From contig NZ_JASSVS010000008.1 of the NCBI RefSeq assembly GCF_030250645.1, forward strand, positions 62,001-126,000: a stretch of DNA of 64,000 nucleotides, given 5' to 3'. Made by a program: the position numbers and the translations under genes. Source of the DNA: Marinobacter azerbaijanicus (lineage in GTDB: Bacteria > Pseudomonadota > Gammaproteobacteria > Pseudomonadales > Oleiphilaceae). This document shows positions 37,355-44,670 of this stretch, piece by piece; position 1 is the stretch's first letter; the number at the start of each line of letters is the position of its first letter. Under the pieces are notes generated by a model. That model was not told the origin of the DNA. It worked only from the letters and a program-made list of their open reading frames with translations, and searched no databases.

Positions 37355-39205
37355 GTGTGTCATGACGAAAGACTCCGGTCTTTCTTGCTGTACTCAAGAT
37401 GAGGGAAGGCCCCTCGGTCTCGGTGACCAGACACCGGGATCAAACCGCCCTGTGCGGCTCGCATTAAGAGTGCGGGTCGTGAGCGACAGAGGAAAAGGCA
37501 GCCGAGAGCTGTCAGGTACGTGCCCAAGGAGATGAACGTAAGTGAACCGCCGATGAGGTGTCGAAACGGTGAATGTTGCTGTCAAAACCGGGGTTCCCGC
37601 GATACTCCGGGATGCGCTACGACGCAGGACTGGTGACGGGCGTAGCGGCAGCCGGCATAGAGGCGGCATGACCTGGGTACAGGCTTGAGTATGGAACATG
37701 AGAACCTGTCGTCCTGATGTTAAGGGAGAAGCACAAGTGGCAACCCCACGAGGCGAGAGTACCGATGCAGGACACAGGGACGGATTGCCCCGTAGTAGTG
37801 TTGAAGCACCTGTAATGGGTGTGGAGCGAAGGGGGCAAATTATCCCGTTGGGTTCGTATGGCCAACCGGATTCCGGGAGGAGCCGTGTGAATTCGACAAA
37901 ACCGTTTACCATCCCGAAAGGCTTGGTGTATCAAGCCTACAAACGGGTTCGGGCCAACAAAGGTAGCGCGGGAGTAGATCGTCAGAGTCTGGAAGACTTT
38001 GATGCTGACCTCAGCAACAACCTCTACAAGCTTTGGAACCGTTTATCGTCGGGAAGTTATCATCCACCACCGGTCTTGCGTGTAGATATTGAGAAAGCAA
38101 CGGGAGGAACACGTCCTCTGGGCATTCCGACCGTAGCGGACCGTATTGCACAGACGGTGGTTAAGCTGCAAATCGAACCGGAACTGGAACGGCACTTCCA
38201 CCCAGATTCTTATGGCTATCGACCTGGAAAATCGGCGCATGATGCGTTGAGACAAGTTCAGGCCCGATGCTGGAAGAGTGCCTGGGTGTTGGACATGGAT
38301 ATCCAGGGCTTCTTCGACAACATCGACCACGGCTTGCTAATGAAGGCGGTGGATCGGCATGTGACGCAAGACTGGCAGAAGATGTACATCCGGCGCTGGC
38401 TAAGCGCTCCGGTTCAGTTGGCGAATGGTGCCATCGAATCGCGCGACCGGGGCACGCCGCAAGGCGGTGTGATCAGTCCCTTACTTGCGAATCTATTCCT
38501 GCACTACGTCTTTGATCGCTGGATAGAAAAGCGCTGGGGCGGCATTCAGTTCGAACGCTATGCGGACGATATTGTCTGTCACTGCTCCAGTGAGCGAGAA
38601 GCCAAAGCGCTTAAAGTTGTCCTTGAGGAACGATTCAGGGCTTGTGGTCTGATGCTGCACCCAGAGAAGACGAAAATTGTCTATTGTAAGGGTGGGCAGC
38701 ATCGGCAGGATTACCCGGTTTTCGCGTTCGACTTCCTCGGTTTCACCTTCCGGCCGCGCTGGATGCGCAACCGGCAGGGTCGCCGTGGAGTGTACTTCAT
38801 GGGAGCCATTAGCCAACGGGCAGCAAAAGAGATCCGTACGAAGATCACTGAGTGGCCCTGGAAACGGTGGCGTCAGCGGGAGTTTGGGCAATTTGTCCGG
38901 TTCTGCCAGTCCCGAATCCGTGGTTGGATGCAGTACTATGGCCTATTTGGTCGCCGCTATATTCGTAATGTGTTGTTTCACTTCGACTTGCGACTAAGCC
39001 GGTGGGCAAAAGGGAAGTACAAGAAGCTCAGGGGACTAATACAGGCTGCCCGTAGGGTAAATGCTTTGAGGTGGCGACACCCTCGGCTATTTGCCCATTG
39101 GGTGGGATAACAGGTAGCGGTTGGGTAATAAGAGCCGTATGAATCGAGAGGTTCACGTACGGTTCTGTGAGAGGCTTTGGGGGCGGTTCCCATTGCCTAC
39201 TCGAC
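37355..39205 (+). mobile_element. Group II intron inserted in an attC site
   Basis: Begins GTGTG (37355), carries a reverse transcriptase/maturase gene, and ends with a recognisable domain V (39128-39163: AGAGCCGTATGAATCGAGAG, loop, CACGTACGGTTCT) and a domain VI-like stretch ending CTACTCGAC at about 39205. About 1.85 kb; the ends are approximate. Insertion next to the attC stem agrees with the known class C-attC introns, which target integron attC sites, but the class was not tested. It lies in the same direction as the cassette genes. Confidence 0.8.
37698..39110 (+). CDS. ltrA: Group II intron reverse transcriptase/maturase
   Basis: 470 aa in this frame. RT blocks are clear: GSAGVDRQSLEDF, TRPLGIPTVADRIAQTVVKL, YGYRPGKSAHDAL, DMDIQGFFDNIDH, GTPQGGVISPLLANLFLHYV, and the active-site RYADDIVCHC. 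A maturase X domain follows (RGWMQYYGLFG, RLSRWAKGKYKKL). No HNH endonuclease is seen at the C-terminus. The first 60 residues (MRTCRPDVKGEAQVATPRGE) overlap structured intron RNA, so the real start may be internal. It supports intron splicing and retrohoming. Confidence 0.93.
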   Translation: MRTCRPDVKGEAQVATPRGESTDAGHRDGLPRSSVEAPVMGVERRGQIIPLGSYGQPDSGRSRVNSTKPFTIPKGLVYQAYKRVRANKGSAGVDRQSLEDFDADLSNNLYKLWNRLSSGSYHPPPVLRVDIEKATGGTRPLGIPTVADRIAQTVVKLQIEPELERHFHPDSYGYRPGKSAHDALRQVQARCWKSAWVLDMDIQGFFDNIDHGLLMKAVDRHVTQDWQKMYIRRWLSAPVQLANGAIESRDRGTPQGGVISPLLANLFLHYVFDRWIEKRWGGIQFERYADDIVCHCSSEREAKALKVVLEERFRACGLMLHPEKTKIVYCKGGQHRQDYPVFAFDFLGFTFRPRWMRNRQGRRGVYFMGAISQRAAKEIRTKITEWPWKRWRQREFGQFVRFCQSRIRGWMQYYGLFGRRYIRNVLFHFDLRLSRWAKGKYKKLRGLIQAARRVNALRWRHPRLFAHWVG

Positions 39206-39350
39206 CTCCAAAATTGCCGCTAAGCTTCGCGTGATGATGCCAGTTGAAATACCGCAAGATTCGGGTCGGCAGCAATAGTTTGGCCTCCTAATATCGAACC
39301 TGTTCGGGCATTTGCCCTTTTATAGTGAACAGAGCTAGGAGGAATGAGTG
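39206..39350 (+). other. Region between the group II intron and the SDR gene
   Basis: No gene. The first 40 bases look like the right part of the interrupted attC. A hairpin GGGCATTTGCCC with neighbouring AAC/GTT lies at about 39300-39320, and a strong AGGAGG at 39337-39342 serves the SDR gene. A promoter for the SDR gene may be here but is not clear. Confidence 0.4.
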
Positions 39351-40115
39351 ATGACGATGCTTTCCAATAAAGTTGCTATTGTTACTGGCGCCAGCACCGG
39401 TATTGGCAACGCAGCCGCGAAACTTTTTGCGAGAGAAGGTGCTGCCGTAGTGGTGGCTGCAAGGAGACAGAAGGAGCTCGATAACCTTACAGACTCAATC
39501 AACGCTGAAGGCGGGCAGGCACTAGCAATAGCAGGCGATGTTGGCGATGAAGGTTTTGCCAAAGCTTTGGTTGATAGGGCAGTAAGCCATTTTGGCGGAC
39601 TGGATATTGCTTTCAACAATGCAGCCACCTTGGGTGCCATGGGTCCTGTCCCTGAGATGTCGCAAAAAGACTGGAATCAAGTCATTGCGACCAACTTAAC
39701 CAGTGCGTTCTTAGGGGCAAAGTACCAGTTGCCTGCTATGGCAGCCCGAAGAGGCGGCTCATTAATTTTCACTTCTACCTTCGTTGGTTATACCGCTGGT
39801 ATGCCGGGCATGGCTGCCTACGCAGCTAGTAAGGCGGGCCTTGTTGGGCTGACCCAAGTACTGGCCTCTGAGCACGGATCTCAGAATATCCGGGTCAATG
39901 CCCTTTTGCCTGGTGGCACTGATACGCCGACGGGGCGGGAGTTTGCCGATACGCCCGAAGCACTAGAGTTTGTGCAAAATCTGCATGCTCTCAAGCGTAT
40001 GGCGACGCCAGAGGAAATTGCTCAATCCGCATTGTACCTGGCTTCCGACGCTTCCAGCTTCACTACGGGTTCTGCAATGCTGGTCGACGGCGGTGTTTCC
40101 ATAAATCGGGTCTGA
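39351..40115 (+). CDS. SDR family NAD(P)-dependent oxidoreductase
   Basis: 254 aa classical short-chain dehydrogenase/reductase. Cofactor motif TGASTGIG near residue 13, NNAA in place of the usual NNAG near 90, Ser of the catalytic triad in LIFTSTFVGY and YAASK (Tyr and Lys) near 156. The end ASSFTTGSAMLVDGGVSINRV is typical. ATG 39351 lies 8 bases after AGGAGG. Substrate unknown. Composition and position between the intron and a truncated Ada-type gene suggest acquired DNA; no attC was found directly after it. Confidence 0.85.
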   Translation: MTMLSNKVAIVTGASTGIGNAAAKLFAREGAAVVVAARRQKELDNLTDSINAEGGQALAIAGDVGDEGFAKALVDRAVSHFGGLDIAFNNAATLGAMGPVPEMSQKDWNQVIATNLTSAFLGAKYQLPAMAARRGGSLIFTSTFVGYTAGMPGMAAYAASKAGLVGLTQVLASEHGSQNIRVNALLPGGTDTPTGREFADTPEALEFVQNLHALKRMATPEEIAQSALYLASDASSFTTGSAMLVDGGVSINRV

Positions 40116-40126
40116 GAGGCCGCACC

Positions 40127-40375
40127 ATGTCGGACTATAACCGAATCGCAAGCGCTGTTTCCTGTTTGGTCGAACGTGCGGCTGATCAGCCCAGTCTGGA
40201 GGAGATAGCCGCCCAAGTGCATCTCAGTCCCTATCGCTTCCAACGGCTATTTTGTCGTTGGGCTGGTACGATGCCAAAGCGCTTTCTACAGGTCCTGACA
40301 TTGGAGCGAGGTAAAGGGTTGTCGGATAGCTCCCGTTCCCTGCCGCCTTACAGGCACGGTCAGCTTCTGTGCTGA
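40127..40375 (+). pseudogene. Truncated Ada-type AraC/alkyltransferase gene
   Basis: The first 62 or so residues (MSDYNRIASAVSCLVERAAD, LEEIAAQVHLSPYRFQRLFC) match the AraC-type helix-turn-helix of Ada-like proteins fused to O6-methylguanine methyltransferase. After FLQVLTLERGKG the match breaks (LSDSSRSLPPYRHGQLLC, stop) through what looks like a small frameshift followed by unrelated sequence. The methyltransferase domain is absent. It starts 11 bp after the SDR stop. Confidence 0.65.
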
Positions 40376-40422
40376 GTCCAGGCCGGTGTGGATTTGGCTG
40401 AATTCATACATTTCGGGAGGGC

Positions 40423-40650
40423 ATGGCTATGGCCGATGTAGTCTTGGAATCAACGATCAAGTGTCCAAACTGTGGACACCAGAAAACGGAAATCATGCCT
40501 ACCGACTCGTGCCAGTATTTTTACGAGTGTGAGTCTTGCCATGTTTTACTGAAGCCCAAGCATGGAGACTGCTGTGTCTTTTGTTCTTACGGCACAGTAC
40601 CGTGCCCTCCAATTCAACAAGGGGCAGGATGTTGTGCTCCTGACCGATAA
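40423..40650 (+). CDS. GDCCVxC-motif small cysteine-rich protein
   Basis: 75 aa. The diagnostic motif GDCCVFCSYGTVPCPPIQ is at residues 48-65, preceded by zinc-finger-like pairs CPNCGHQ (residues 14-20) and CESCHVLL. The family is known for this motif, in which some members use selenocysteine; its role is unknown and metal or metalloid handling is a guess. ATG 40423 has GGGAGGG upstream. The stop codon lies inside GATAACAAGTCGCTG, an attC-like start, so the gene may be another integron cassette. Confidence 0.82.
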   Translation: MAMADVVLESTIKCPNCGHQKTEIMPTDSCQYFYECESCHVLLKPKHGDCCVFCSYGTVPCPPIQQGAGCCAPDR

Positions 40651-40740
40651 CAAGTCGCTGCACACGGGGGTGAGCTTCCCCAGTGCAGTGGACGTGCCGC
40701 AGGCACTTCATCCCGGATGGCGATATGGTTGGCGGTTCAG
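40644..40740 (+). repeat. attC-like sequence after the GDCCVxC gene
   Basis: CCGATAACAAGTCGCTGCAC overlaps the stop codon, as at other cassettes here, and is followed by paired arms (GGGGG/CCCC around TGAGCTT; CTGCAC/GTGCAG; GTGCCGCAGGCAC). No clear G/TTATCGG end was found, so the boundary is uncertain. Confidence 0.42.
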
Positions 40741-40902
40741 GTGAATGTCTGGCCCCTTCATTGCTGTTTTTGCACGGATTATTTCCGTCATGGCTATAGT
40801 GAAAATCTGGTTTCATCATTCACTACATCAATGTTTGCCTATTTCATATACTATAGGCGGTAGAAGTTGGCGAGCAAGCCAACATTCAACCGGGAGAACA
40901 TA
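40741..40902 (+). other. AT-rich non-coding region before a small gene
   Basis: No gene seen. The composition changes to AT-rich (TTTGCCTATTTCATATACTA near 40830-40855), consistent with a promoter: TATACT at about 40850. It marks the return from cassette DNA to the chromosome. Confidence 0.35.
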
Positions 40903-41064
40903 ATGAGTAAGAAACCCATAAAAGAGACAATCACTACCGCTGCTATAGAGGAGCAAACCGCTGCTTTTTTAAAGTCCGGTGGTGCTGTTGAATATGTGGT
41001 CAAGGGTAAAAGTGGACAGCTCGTATCCGCAGGTCCCAAGCAGATTAACCTGAAAAGCCGCTGA
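40903..41064 (+). CDS. Small basic protein of unknown function
   Basis: 53 aa (MSKKPIKETITTAAIEEQTA...). Rich in Lys and Thr; the segment AAFLKSGGAVEYVVKGKSGQ resembles a short motif (FLxxGGxVxxV) seen in SutA-like RNA polymerase-binding proteins of pseudomonads, but this is a weak resemblance. ATG 40903 has CGGGAGAA 6-8 bases upstream. Real gene judged from the ribosome site and regular composition only. Confidence 0.5.
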   Translation: MSKKPIKETITTAAIEEQTAAFLKSGGAVEYVVKGKSGQLVSAGPKQINLKSR

Positions 41065-41216
41065 TATTGAACGAATAAAGATCCTTCTGTTCAGGTGGTA
41101 AGGTTCCACATTTGGTGTATGTGGACGACTGACCAAGACGAAGACCGGTAAAAACTGGATAATGGCGACCATTCAAAGCTACGGCTCGCAAAATTCTCCA
41201 ATCCGGATACTTCGTC

Positions 41217-43394
41217 ATGGAAATCAACGTCAATTTTCTCGACAACCTCAGGCTTGAAGCCAAGTTTGACGATTTCACCGTCGTTACTGATCAGCCAATC
41301 CGCTACAAGGGCGATGGATCGGCGCCCAGCCCCTTCGATTATTTTCTGGCGTCCTCGGCACTGTGTGCGGCCTATTTTGTACGTGTCTATTGCCTGGCCC
41401 GGAACATTCCCACCGAGAATATCCGCCTGTCCCAGAACAATATCGTGGACCCTGAAAACCGTTACAACCAGATTTTCAAGATTCAGGTAGAGCTGCCGGA
41501 AGATATCTCCGACAAGGACCGTCAGGGCATTCTGCGGTCTATTGACCGCTGTACCGTCAAGAAGGTGGTGCAAACGGGCCCGAACTTCGAGATTGAAACT
41601 GTCGAAAACCTGGGCGCAGACGCCCAGGCTTTGCTGATGACCAGACCGGAGGGTGGCACCAGTACCTATATCGAGGGCAAGGATCTGCCCCTGGAACAGA
41701 CGATCGCCAACATGACCCGGATTCTCGAGAATCTGGGCATGAAAATCGAGATCGCCTCCTGGCGCAATATCGTGCCCCATGTCTGGTCACTGCATATCCG
41801 TGATGCTGCTTCCCCCATGTGTTTCACCAACGGCAAGGGCGCCACGAAGGAGAGTGCGTTGTGTTCGGCGCTGGGTGAGTTCATTGAACGGCTGAACTGC
41901 AACTTCTTCTATAACGACCAGTTTTTCGGGGAAGACATTGCCAATAGCGAGTTCGTTCACTACCCGAACGAAAAGTGGTTCAAGCCTGGCCCTGACGACG
42001 AACTGCCCGAAGGGATTCTGGATGACTACTGCCTGGCCATCTACAACCCGGATGGCGAGCTGTATGGCTCCAACCTGATCGACACCAACTCCGGCAAGAC
42101 CGAGCGTGGGATTGTCTCCCTGCCTTTTGTGCGCCGGTCGGACGGTGAGGTGGTGTATTTCCCCTCGAACCTGATTGAAAACCTTTATCTCAGCAATGGC
42201 ATGAGTGCGGGTAATACCCTGCATGAAGCAGAGGTGCAGTGCCTCTCGGAAATCTTCGAGCGGGCCGTGAAGAAGCAGATTATCGAAGAAGAAATTGCCC
42301 TGCCGGATGTGCCCCGGGAGGTACTGGAGAAGTACCCGGACATCCTGGAAGGCGTGGAGGCGCTGGAAGCGCAGGGCTTCCCAACTCTGGTCAAGGATGC
42401 CTCTCTGGGCGGCCAGTTCCCGGTGATGTGCGTCACCCTGATGAACCCGCGAACCGGTGGCGTATTCGCTTCCTTCGGCGCGCACCCGAGTCTGGAAGTG
42501 GCGCTGGAACGCAGTCTCACGGAGTTGCTGCAGGGCCGCAGTTTCGAGGGGCTGAACGATGTGCCACCTCCCACGTTCAATAGCCTTGCGGTTACCGAGC
42601 CCAACAACTTTGTGGAGCACTTTATCGACTCCACCGGCGTGGTGTCCTGGCGCTTCTTCAGTGCGAAGTCGGACTATGAATTCTGCGAGTGGGATTTCTC
42701 GGGTACCAATCAGGAAGAATCAGCCTGTCTGTTCAATATCCTCAAAGACATGGGCAAGGAAGTCTACGTAGCCGTCTATGAAGAACTGGGAGCGCCGGTA
42801 TGCCGTATCCTTGTTCCCGGGTATTCCGAGGTTTACCCGGCCGACGACCTGATCTGGGATAACACCAACAAGGCCCTGGACTACCGGGAAGATATCCTGA
42901 ACCTCCATTCCCTGAGCGATGACCAATTGGCCGATCTGGTGGAGCGCCTGGAAGAGAGCCAGATGGATGACTACACCGATATCATTACCCTCATTGGTAT
43001 TGAGTTCGACGAGAACACCGTATGGGGCCAGCTCACCATTCTGGAGCTGAAGCTGCTGATCAATCTGGCGTTGCAGCAATATGAGGAAGCGCTTGAGAGA
43101 GTAGAGGCCTTCCTGCAATTCAATGACAACACCGTGGAACGCAATCTGTTCTACCGGGCGGTCAATGCGGTGCTGGAAATTACCGTGGATGATGAGCTGG
43201 AGCTTGATGACTACCTGGTAAACCTTCAGCGTATGTTCGGTGAGGAAACCATGGAAGCCGTGGTAGGCTCAGTGAATGGCAGTGTTCGCTTCCACGGGCT
43301 GACACCGACCAATATGCAACTGGAAGGGCTGGAGAAGCATCTGCGTCTTGTCGAGAGCTATAAAAAGCTACATGCGGCCCGCGCAGCAGGGTAG
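41217..43394 (+). CDS. ycaO: OsmC-YcaO fusion protein
   Basis: 725 aa. Residues 1-140 are an OsmC/Ohr-like domain (FDYFLASSALCAAYFVRVYC, DRCTVKKVVQ). A YcaO domain covers about 150-590: GKGATKESALCSALGEFIER is the ATP-binding stretch, with EVQCLSEIFERAVKKQIIEE and LERSLTELLQGR following. A TPR-like helical C-terminus follows. YcaO proteins use ATP to activate backbone amides; E. coli YcaO works with RimO in thiomethylation of ribosomal protein S12. The added OsmC domain, usually a peroxide-reducing thiol domain, keeps two cysteines (Cys50, and Cys112 in DRCTVKK). Start ATG 41217. Confidence 0.9.
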   Translation: MEINVNFLDNLRLEAKFDDFTVVTDQPIRYKGDGSAPSPFDYFLASSALCAAYFVRVYCLARNIPTENIRLSQNNIVDPENRYNQIFKIQVELPEDISDKDRQGILRSIDRCTVKKVVQTGPNFEIETVENLGADAQALLMTRPEGGTSTYIEGKDLPLEQTIANMTRILENLGMKIEIASWRNIVPHVWSLHIRDAASPMCFTNGKGATKESALCSALGEFIERLNCNFFYNDQFFGEDIANSEFVHYPNEKWFKPGPDDELPEGILDDYCLAIYNPDGELYGSNLIDTNSGKTERGIVSLPFVRRSDGEVVYFPSNLIENLYLSNGMSAGNTLHEAEVQCLSEIFERAVKKQIIEEEIALPDVPREVLEKYPDILEGVEALEAQGFPTLVKDASLGGQFPVMCVTLMNPRTGGVFASFGAHPSLEVALERSLTELLQGRSFEGLNDVPPPTFNSLAVTEPNNFVEHFIDSTGVVSWRFFSAKSDYEFCEWDFSGTNQEESACLFNILKDMGKEVYVAVYEELGAPVCRILVPGYSEVYPADDLIWDNTNKALDYREDILNLHSLSDDQLADLVERLEESQMDDYTDIITLIGIEFDENTVWGQLTILELKLLINLALQQYEEALERVEAFLQFNDNTVERNLFYRAVNAVLEITVDDELELDDYLVNLQRMFGEETMEAVVGSVNGSVRFHGLTPTNMQLEGLEKHLRLVESYKKLHAARAAG

Positions 43395-43419
43395 AGCCCA
43401 GTCTTCGGAGTAGATACTT

Positions 43420-43749
43420 ATGAAAAAAGCGCTCTTTTTCTCGGCGCTCCTGGCAGCTTCAAGCCTTAACGTGTGGGCCCAGGAGATGGATTATGACAAG
43501 CGCAACCTGCACATTTTCTGTGCAAGTCACCTGGCTATTCTCAGTGAGTTGCTTCCCGAGAAAGGTAAGGACTACAAGGCCCTCGTGTTCATGTCGGACA
43601 CTCACGGCGATGAGGCACGGAAAATGGGCGCCACTGAGAAGCACTTTTCCGATGTGACCAGTTATCTGAACAAGGTACGTAATAACAACAAAGGCAAGTG
43701 GAGCAGGCTTTCATCAAGAAGCAGAGAGGTCTGCCTGCCAAACTCCTGA
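43420..43749 (+). CDS. Small secreted protein, unknown
   Basis: 109 aa with a clear signal peptide (MKKALFFSALLAASSLNVWA, cut before QEMDYD). The mature part of about 89 residues is helical and has two cysteines (HIFCASHL, REVCLPNS) that could form a disulfide. 25 bp after the ycaO fusion gene and 42 bp before yghU, so possibly co-transcribed with them. Not recognised. Confidence 0.65.
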   Translation: MKKALFFSALLAASSLNVWAQEMDYDKRNLHIFCASHLAILSELLPEKGKDYKALVFMSDTHGDEARKMGATEKHFSDVTSYLNKVRNNNKGKWSRLSSRSREVCLPNS

Positions 43750-43791
43750 CAACCCAGAGCCATGAATTACTTACGAGACGAGGATGATTGA

Positions 43792-44670
43792 ATGACCGAC
43801 GATACCTACACGCCTCCGAGAGTCTGGAAATGGGACGCCGCGAGTGGTGGAGCCTTCTCGAAGATCAACCGGCCGATTGCCGGGCCTACCCATGAGAAAG
43901 AGCTGCCGGTGGGTAAGCATCCATTCCAGGTTTACTCGCTGGCAACTCCTAATGGTGTAAAAGCCACCATCATGTTTGAGGAATTGCTGGAGAAAGGTAT
44001 CAAAGAGGCGGAATACGATGCCTGGCTGATCCGCATTACCGAGGGCGACCAGTTTGGCAGCGGGTTTGTGAAGGCGAATCCGAATTCCAAGATTCCGGCC
44101 ATGATGGATCACACCCATCAGCCGGCCGTACGGGTATTCGAATCCGGCTCCATCCTGCTGTACCTGGCGGAGAAATTCGGTGAATTCCTGCCTACCGATA
44201 TTGTAGCCCGCACCGAAACTATGAACTGGCTGTTCTGGCAGATGGGTAGTGCACCTTTCCTGGGTGGCGGGTTTGGCCACTTCTACGCCTACGCACCGGA
44301 AAAGTACGAGTACCCGATCAACCGTTACACCATGGAAGTGAAGCGCCAGCTTGATGTGCTGGACCGCCATCTGGCGGATAATCACTATATCGCAGGGGAT
44401 GAGTACACCATTGCCGATATGGCCATCTGGCCCTGGTACGGCGCGCTGGTCAAAAACAAGCTGTACGAGGCAGGGGAGTTCCTTGAGGTCCACACTTACA
44501 GAAACGTTGTGCGCTGGGCCGATGAAATAGCCCAGCGCCCGGCCGTCAAACGCGGGCTGATGGTCAACCGCACCTGGGGTGACGAGAGCAAACAGTTGCA
44601 CGAACGCCATGACGCAAGTGACTTCGAGCTTCGTACCCAGGACAAGCTGGCGCCTTCCGGGGAAAAGTGA
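43792..44670 (+). CDS. yghU: YghU-type glutathione-dependent disulfide-bond oxidoreductase
   Basis: 292 aa glutathione-transferase family protein. N-terminal extension PPRVWKWDAASGGAFSKINRP, characteristic of the Nu class (YghU/YfcG), then a thioredoxin-fold domain with PNGVKATIMFEELL, NPNSKIPAMMD and ESGSILLYLAEKFG, and an all-helical C-terminal domain (GDEYTIADMAIWPWYG). Nu-class enzymes reduce disulfides using two bound glutathiones. The stop overlaps the start of the next gene (GTGATGATG), so translation is probably coupled. Confidence 0.92.
   Translation: MTDDTYTPPRVWKWDAASGGAFSKINRPIAGPTHEKELPVGKHPFQVYSLATPNGVKATIMFEELLEKGIKEAEYDAWLIRITEGDQFGSGFVKANPNSKIPAMMDHTHQPAVRVFESGSILLYLAEKFGEFLPTDIVARTETMNWLFWQMGSAPFLGGGFGHFYAYAPEKYEYPINRYTMEVKRQLDVLDRHLADNHYIAGDEYTIADMAIWPWYGALVKNKLYEAGEFLEVHTYRNVVRWADEIAQRPAVKRGLMVNRTWGDESKQLHERHDASDFELRTQDKLAPSGEK

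Noticed and set aside
34320..40902. Prophage or ICE remnant
   Set aside because: No integrase, phage structural, or conjugation genes; the attC pattern explains the region better.
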